Source: an uncultured Sutterella sp.
GTDB taxonomy: Bacteria; Pseudomonadota; Gammaproteobacteria; Burkholderiales; Burkholderiaceae_F
DNA length: 5,111 bases
Direction of reading: 5' to 3'
Assembly: GCA_902477615.1 (NCBI GenBank)
Contig: CABSHY010000107.1
Coordinates: 1-5,111, forward strand
Shown piece after piece: positions 1 through 5,111 of the stretch. The notes under the pieces are model-generated. The model made no database searches, had not been told where the DNA came from, and saw only the letters and a list, made by a program, of their open reading frames with translations. Position numbers and translations under genes: made by a program. How positions within the stretch are numbered: the stretch's first letter is position 1; every line of letters begins with the position of its first letter.

Positions 1-302
1 GAACCGTAATGGTTGTTGGCTGCCCAAATAGCCGCTTCGACAACTTGATCATGAGTTAATTCGTAGCGATCGACGTTGTGGTTAGATTTGCGGATGCCAC
101 AATAGCGGCAATTGAGAGTACAGATGTTGGAGAACTCAATTAAGCCACGATAGTAAACCTGATTGCCTAAATGCTCTGTCGTACGAGCGTAAGCGGCTTG
201 GCGAAGAATTTCAGCTTCTTCGTCAGACTCAATAGCAAGAAGTCGGACGATGTCTTCATCGCTAAATTGCGTTTGTTCGACAAGAGATTGAATGTTTTTC
301 AT
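1..302 (-). CDS. hydE: [FeFe]-hydrogenase maturase HydE, radical SAM (5' part only)
   Basis: This is the first 100 codons of a radical SAM protein that runs off the left edge. HydE works with HydF and HydG to build the dithiomethylamine-bridged 2Fe subcluster of the H-cluster; it processes a HydG-derived Fe(CO)2(CN)-cysteine synthon. Residues 52-74 contain RGLIEFSNICTLNCRYCGIR followed by KSN. The CxxxCxxC cysteines C61, C65 and C68 bind the SAM-cleaving [4Fe-4S] cluster, and the preceding RGxIEFSN and following GIRxSN are typical of HydE. The ATG at 302 lies 9 bases after the hydF stop, with only a weak purine-rich ribosome site (AAAGACG) overlapping that stop, so co-translation with hydF is likely. 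BioB and PylB are relatives with the same fold, but their motif surroundings differ and the neighbours are hydrogenase genes. The TIM barrel beyond residue 100 cannot be seen. Confidence 0.9.
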   Translation of the reverse strand, partial: MKNIQSLVEQTQFSDEDIVRLLAIESDEEAEILRQAAYARTTEHLGNQVYYRGLIEFSNICTLNCRYCGIRKSNHNVDRYELTHDQVVEAAIWAANNHYG

Positions 303-311
303 TTTTCGTCT

Positions 312-1556
312 TTAAGAGTTAACGGCTTTATCAAAAATTGCCTTAGCATCGGGGTGGCAGGCAAGAGCTCGAGGTAAGACACCTTGAAGCAAAGAAATCG
401 CAACCCCGTAATTGGTCATTGGTACGCCTTGAGCACGGGCGGCTCTGAGGCGGGCAAGCATATGGCGGCGAGTAACAATACAACCACCACACTGAATAAT
501 CACTTTGTAGGGTGTTAAATCCGTGGGTAAGTCTTTGCCAACGGCGATGTCAATTTGAAGGTCTTCACCAAATTTCTTTTTCAACCAATTGGGGATTTTG
601 ACGCGACCAATATCGTCCTTGAGCGGATGATGTGAGCAAGTCTCGGCAATTAAAACACGATCACCGGATTGCAAACGACTTAAAGCGGCAGCGCCCAAGG
701 CCATTTCTAATAAGTCACTCTTGGCATAAGCCATTTGAATTGAGAATGTTGTCACTGGAATGGGTTCGGGTACTTCTTTGACAACGCGTTGTACGACCTG
801 ACTGTCGGTAATGACTAAGTCAGGGGCTTTTTTTAATTCTGCCAACGTTTCTTGAATGCGATCTTCCTTAATAACGATGCACTTGGCTCCGCCGTCTAAG
901 AGCTCGCGGATGGCTTGAACTTGAGGCAAAATCAAACGACCTTTCGGGGCGCCAGTGTCAATCGGAGTTACGAGTACCACGGTGTCTCCTGGATGCACAA
1001 TGCCACCCATCAAGGGGCGATCAGGTTCGGTCTGATCCAATACCGTTTGGATAATGGTATCGCGTAACTCATCAATACCCGTGCGATTCATGGCACTTGT
1101 GCAGACTACCTTGAGTCCGCGCTTTTTCATTGAGGCCAGGAATTTTTCATCGGGTGATTGCGAGTCGATTTTGTTAATGACAACAATCGTAGGAGTGCCG
1201 TTTTGAGTGGTAATTTTAAGAATACCTTCTTCGTGCTCTCCCCACGTGCCCACTTCACAAACAACAATGGCAATGTCCATCCATTCCAAAACGGAGAGGC
1301 TTTTTTCGATACGGGCCTGACCGAGGTCGCCAACATCATCAATACCAGCAGTATCCATAAAAACGACCGGACCGATAGGGTGAAGCTCAAAAGCTTTCTC
1401 AACAGGGTCTGTGGTTGTACCGGCGACGGAACTCACGATGGAGATATTTTGATTGGCCAATGCATTGATAAGGGAGGATTTCCCAGCATTGCGCTTGCCA
1501 AAAAGTCCAAAGTGCAGTCTTAAGCCTTTTGGTGTTTCTAAGCGACTGGTTGCCAT
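312..1556 (-). CDS. hydF: [FeFe]-hydrogenase maturation GTPase HydF
   Basis: HydF is the cytoplasmic scaffold on which the 2Fe subcluster is completed and from which it is delivered to apo-HydA. The 414-residue protein has the usual family length and three parts. An Era/TrmE-like GTPase domain (about 12-175) shows the P-loop GKRNAGKS (20-27), switch threonines T47-T49, DTAG (68-71), NKID (128-131) and SA (154-155). A dimerisation region follows (about 180-270), then a cluster-binding domain with C307-S-H309 and Q355-CGGC (C356, C359). The usual HydF motif is CxH...HCxxC, so the second His is Gln here. The frame is open upstream to an ATG at 1595, but those 13 codons read through the upstream terminator hairpin; the ATG at 1556 has AGGT six bases before it and starts MATSRLETPKG, just ahead of the GTPase core, so it is preferred. 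It is followed closely by hydE. Confidence 0.94.
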   Translation of the reverse strand: MATSRLETPKGLRLHFGLFGKRNAGKSSLINALANQNISIVSSVAGTTTDPVEKAFELHPIGPVVFMDTAGIDDVGDLGQARIEKSLSVLEWMDIAIVVCEVGTWGEHEEGILKITTQNGTPTIVVINKIDSQSPDEKFLASMKKRGLKVVCTSAMNRTGIDELRDTIIQTVLDQTEPDRPLMGGIVHPGDTVVLVTPIDTGAPKGRLILPQVQAIRELLDGGAKCIVIKEDRIQETLAELKKAPDLVITDSQVVQRVVKEVPEPIPVTTFSIQMAYAKSDLLEMALGAAALSRLQSGDRVLIAETCSHHPLKDDIGRVKIPNWLKKKFGEDLQIDIAVGKDLPTDLTPYKVIIQCGGCIVTRRHMLARLRAARAQGVPMTNYGVAISLLQGVLPRALACHPDAKAIFDKAVNS

Positions 1557-1562
1557 TTTTTT

Positions 1563-1566
1563 ACCT
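1563..1566 (-). promoter_or_regulatory. Ribosome binding site of hydF (decides the start)
   Basis: AGGT on the minus strand sits six bases (all A) before the ATG at 1556. It supports that start over the upstream in-frame ATG at 1595, which lies in the loop of a terminator hairpin. The match is short, so the site is moderate in strength. Confidence 0.55.
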
Positions 1567-1609
1567 AATAAATAAAAAGGGACTCGCCATATCATAGCGA
1601 ATCCCTTTT
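1566..1609 (-). terminator. Rho-independent terminator after the cytochrome b gene
   Basis: Arms at 1575-1587 and 1597-1609 form a 13-bp stem with one mismatch (12 pairs) around a 9-base loop. On the minus strand the stem is followed directly by a T-rich run (TTTTTATTTATT, 1567-1578 including the foot of the stem). It begins 36 bases after the cytochrome b stop codon and is the best terminator in the window. The plus-strand face is also followed by T-rich sequence (TTTTGTTTT), so it could work in both directions. It should end or attenuate the hydA-hydB-cytochrome b transcript before hydF. Confidence 0.85.
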
Positions 1610-1645
1610 GTTTTAGAGCTTACTCAAACGTAACTTTCGTATAAA

Positions 1646-2314
1646 TTAACGCTTTTCGAGGTTCGTTTGAATAACGTCTTTAGCAAGCCACTTCGGAGAG
1701 TGGTGTTCGGCAGCCTCGTAAGAGATCGTGCCTTCGCCCAAGCCCCAGATACCCTTGAAGTGTTCCCAAGAGAGCAAGGCGAGCGGGATGTGAGCACCAA
1801 CAACCATCAAAGAGCAGATGATGGAGCCCCAAACATGGAACATGTACATCCACCAGAAGGCGTTCTTCGGAATCGCCGGAGCGAAGTAAAAGAGCAACCA
1901 ACCGGTAACGGCCAAAGCGTACATCATGAAGATGAAGATGAGATAGCTCATCTTTTGGCCGCCGTTGTAACGACCTTGCGGCGGAACTTCCACCGGACCG
2001 AACGGGATACCGAAGAAACGACGCGGGTAACCACCGAAGTTGCGGAACCACTTGATCGTGTCCATATCCCAGGTCAACAAAGCGTTCAATAACGCAGCGA
2101 AGCGATGGGGAGCAAACACCAAGAAACCAAGAAGGTTAAAGGTGTAAACAACTGCGATACCAACGTGCCAGATCATGAGATTGTTGATCGTTTCGTCAGA
2201 CAAGTCGCAGAAATAAGCCACAGCACCCGTAAAGAGCAAGGCAAACCACGTGATAGCGTTAACGCCGTGGAACACCTTATCAGCGGTGTGGAATCGTAAG
2301 ATACGTTCAGCCAT
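1646..2314 (-). CDS. Cytochrome b subunit, formate dehydrogenase gamma / cytochrome b561 type
   Basis: This 222-residue integral membrane protein should anchor the hydrogenase and move electrons between it and the quinone pool. Four hydrophobic segments are visible at about 18-36, 47-69, 122-146 and 153-181. Histidines in or beside them are candidate ligands for two b hemes: H16 and H50 in the first pair, H160 and H175 in the second. The loop motif PPQGRYNGGQK (111-121) and the length match the FdnI/FdhC gamma subunit of respiratory formate dehydrogenases. No formate dehydrogenase gene is present; the neighbour upstream is hydB, so I infer a hydrogenase partner, as in the Shewanella cluster where a gene named fdhC follows hydB. 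The ATG shares its A with the hydB stop (TAATG), and GAGGTG lies seven bases before it. The direction of electron flow (H2 uptake or evolution) cannot be read from sequence. Confidence 0.9.
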   Translation of the reverse strand: MAERILRFHTADKVFHGVNAITWFALLFTGAVAYFCDLSDETINNLMIWHVGIAVVYTFNLLGFLVFAPHRFAALLNALLTWDMDTIKWFRNFGGYPRRFFGIPFGPVEVPPQGRYNGGQKMSYLIFIFMMYALAVTGWLLFYFAPAIPKNAFWWMYMFHVWGSIICSLMVVGAHIPLALLSWEHFKGIWGLGEGTISYEAAEHHSPKWLAKDVIQTNLEKR

Positions 2315-2658
2315 TAGTGTTCACCTCGCAAAATTGCCAATTGAGAGCGCGGGTAGTAGGACGTATGCAATAAGTTGTGTGCAAGACCTTCGACCGGCTC
2401 CGTGTGCATATCAGCGTAGAAACGCATGACAGACGGGTTTTGGTGAGAGTTGGTCAAGTTTTGTTCTTGACACAACTTGTCGTCTTTATAAAGACCGCGT
2501 TGACGAGCCTTAATAACGTCAGAGCGACGTTGGAGGAGGTCAACAACGGCGTAGCCCGTGATGCCAATTGCCAAAGCCGTGACACCGGTGACTTTCAAGA
2601 AGCCACGACGGCCCAACATGGCCATGGTTTGGCGTTCGGTATATTCATACTTGCGCAT
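2314..2658 (-). CDS. hydB: Periplasmic [FeFe]-hydrogenase small subunit with Tat signal
   Basis: This is the small subunit of the periplasmic [FeFe] hydrogenase. In the Desulfovibrio enzyme this chain wraps around the catalytic subunit and supplies the export signal for both. The 114-residue precursor starts with a long polar n-region, then GRRGFLK (16-22), a twin-arginine motif, and a hydrophobic stretch (about 23-42). Signal peptidase could cut after A37 (G-Y-A), but the site is weak and the segment could remain as an anchor. Residues about 46-114 match the iron hydrogenase small-subunit domain, with the family-like stretch LTNSHQNPSVMRFY (68-81) and LLHTSYYPRS (96-105). TGGAGAC at 2664-2670, five bases before the ATG, supports this start over in-frame ATGs at codons 12 and 14. 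hydA ends 17 bases upstream, and the stop overlaps the next start by one base. Confidence 0.92.
   Translation of the reverse strand: MRKYEYTERQTMAMLGRRGFLKVTGVTALAIGITGYAVVDLLQRRSDVIKARQRGLYKDDKLCQEQNLTNSHQNPSVMRFYADMHTEPVEGLAHNLLHTSYYPRSQLAILRGEH
2322..2327 (-). promoter_or_regulatory. Ribosome binding site of the cytochrome b gene, inside hydB
   Basis: GAGGTG on the minus strand lies within the last codons of hydB, seven bases before the ATG at 2314. Together with the TAATG stop/start overlap it points to coupled translation of hydB and the cytochrome b gene. Confidence 0.65.
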
Positions 2659-5111
2659 TTATTGTCTCCATCCAATTAGATTTGCATCGGGATCGGCAAC
2701 GTGGGGTTGAGCCATGCTGCGCTGTCCGTGCGAACCGGTTGACCGCCACCGTTGACGCAACCGCCCGGGCAGTTCATCACTTCGATGAAGTGATAACGGT
2801 TCTTGTCTTCTTCGATACGACGCAACACTGTATCAAGACCTTGCAAAGCACCGTTGACAACGCAAACGCGAACTTCAAAGATCTTGCCGCCCAATTCCTT
2901 GATAGGCACAGGGATCGTGGCCTCAACGATAGCATCGGTATGACCGCGGACGATCTTGATGTCCGGATCCTTCAACTCTTCACCAGAAAGAACGAAGTAA
3001 GCCGTACGCAAAGCAGCTTCCATCACACCACCGGAGTTACCGAAAATCGTACCGGCACCGGTGTAGATTTCCATCGTGCCACGTTCACGCGTCTTCGGCA
3101 TTTCTAACGGGTTGATACCCTTACGGCGGAAGATTTCTGCGATTTCGCGAGCCGTCACAACGGCGTCGATGTCCGGGAAGGACGGCGTATCGGCAGGAAT
3201 AGCACCCGTCTTAACGAGATGCTTCCATGCATCGTTCATTTCAGGACGAGAAGCTTCAAAGATCTTAGCCGTGCAAGGCGTCGTAGCGACCATGTAGATG
3301 TCACGGGGATCCTTGTTCCACACATACTTAGCAGCCCAGGTCTTAGCGATCGAACCACCCATTTGAACCGGGCTCTTAGCCGTGGACAAATGCGGCAACA
3401 AGCCAGCATGGTACGTTTCGCAGTTCTTAACCCAAGCCGGGCAGCAGCTTGTGAAGTGCGGGAACGGGTGTTCTGCAGCTTCTGCCACTTCAGGACCACG
3501 ATGGCCCAAAACCCAGTATTGGATCTTCTTAACGAATTCCATACCTTCTTCGATAATCGTTTGGTCAGCCGTTTGGTTCACGTCGTAGCAGACGAAACCG
3601 GCTTTTTCCAAAGCGTTAACGAATTGATCGGTAATCAATTCACCAGCCTTAGCACCGAATTCTTCACCGACGGAAACACGAACAGCCGGGGAAGGATGGG
3701 AAACGACGAGCGTATTGGGGTCATCGAGCTTCTTCATGACTTCGTCAACGAAGCTCATTTGCTCAATTGCGTTGAAGGGGCAAGCAACTAAGCATTGACC
3801 GCAAGCCACGCAGGCGTCTTCGCGAATGCTGTGAATGACACCCAAGCCGCCAGAGATGGCGTGAACCGGGCAAACTTTACGGCAGGTATCACAACCAACG
3901 CAATTGCTTTCGTTGATCTTGATGATCCCACGCAATTCACCTTTGCGAAGGTTGCCAACGTATTCCGGTCCGTTTTCACCGTGCGCATTGGGCGGCGGAG
4001 CAAACGTATTGACCAATATCGTTTTGGACATAGTTGAAATCTCTCCCAAGATTCAAAAATAAGAGAACGAATTCTGATTGCCAGTGCTTTGTGCACAAAC
4101 ATTCTGGAATCAGGGATTGTACGTACAATTCCTGTTGACAAAAAAGGGGACACCTTTCCCGCAACGCTGTAAGTATAAACGCAATTAAGGTTCAATTAAG
4201 GAAGAAAAAGGATCGCAAGCTATATCCCTAAAGGAGTATAGCTTGGGAGGGGCGAGAATTACATATCGATTGAGGACAAGGGCTTACGTAAAGCCGCGCG
4301 GACATTATCCATGCCAGAATAGAAGTCCTTCATCATCACAAGGCCTAAGAATTTACCCGTATCGGTTACGATGAGATTATCGGGGTCGTTAGGATTGTCT
4401 TTAATGGCGCCGGCAATACGCAAACCCAACATTTCTTTAAACAATGCTCGGTCTAAATCTACACCGTGAACATCTCGGAAATATTTGCGAGACAAGCGAG
4501 CAGCAAAAAGTCCTAAGAGCAAGCGGTATTGAAGCACCGAGTGCTTATCAAAGGTACGACGACGTTCAACGCCCATCTTGCCGGCATTAATTCGTTCGTT
4601 ATAGCGGCGAAGACTGAAAGTGTTAACGTAAAGCGAATTCCCCAAGAAGCTAAAGGCTCCGGAACCCACACCTAAATATTCATCGTGATCAACCACATAC
4701 TCATCAAACCCTTCGTCATTGGAACGACCAAACGTCCAAGAGGTCAACTGATTGTAGTTTTTGCCAAGCGTATCGAGAATGATGCGATATTGAGCCGCTA
4801 AGTCAGCAGCTGGCGCAGCAATCGTATTGCGAACGCTGCACCTGGTTTGACTCGTCACCATCAACGGATAGGTCGTGATTTGACGAGGATTGAGTTTCAT
4901 TAAAAGATCAACGTCACGTTGGAGAATTTCTTCTGTTTGACCGCGGAACCCGAAAATCATGTCAACGTTACAGATTGGGAAAAGTTCTTGAGCGGCTTGG
5001 ATGCGCTCAAAAATTTCTTGACCGCTACCAAACTTCTCATAACGCTCTGTCATGCGAAGAATGTTGTCATCAAAGCTTTGAACGCCAATCGACATACGAT
5101 CAACCAAACCC

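Overview
The window carries most of a [FeFe]-hydrogenase locus, with every supported gene on the minus strand. Read in the direction of transcription (high to low coordinates) the order is: the 3' part of a HemN/HemW-like radical SAM protein (cut by the right edge), a 227-base intergenic region, hydA (catalytic large subunit), hydB (Tat-targeted small subunit), a four-helix formate-dehydrogenase-gamma type cytochrome b, a strong hairpin terminator, hydF (H-cluster scaffold GTPase) and the first 100 codons of hydE (radical SAM maturase, cut by the left edge). hydG, the third maturase, is not visible and is expected beyond the left edge.

The genes fit together as a membrane-anchored, outward-facing hydrogenase. 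HydA has two ferredoxin-type [4Fe-4S] motifs and all four H-cluster cysteines but no export signal. HydB supplies the twin-arginine signal and so presumably carries the folded HydA across the membrane with it. The cytochrome b would pass electrons between the periplasmic hydrogenase and the quinone pool. HydE and HydF belong to the pathway that builds the 2Fe subcluster in the cytoplasm before export. The arrangement resembles the hydAB-cytochrome b-maturase cluster of Shewanella; Desulfovibrio HydAB is the classical periplasmic enzyme of this type.

The organism is most likely a Gram-negative anaerobe or facultative anaerobe (Tat export of a periplasmic hydrogenase, cytochrome b, close gene packing, moderate GC). 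A proteobacterium is favoured. A gut Sutterellaceae-like lineage is a guess from general impression, not something the sequence proves.

Regulation: the region upstream of hydA holds a nearly perfect 24-bp palindrome, a second perfect 12-bp palindrome, and a tandem CTTAATTG repeat with an 11-bp period, so it is the likely control point. hydB and the cytochrome b gene overlap by one base (TAATG). A terminator separates the structural genes from hydF-hydE, so the maturases need readthrough or their own promoter. The main sequence oddities are a Thr in place of Met in the HydA MPC motif, about 14 extra residues before the HydA TSCCP motif, an unusually short HydA C-terminus, and a Gln in place of His in the HydF HCxxC motif. 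I see no mobile elements, CRISPR arrays, tRNAs or rRNAs.
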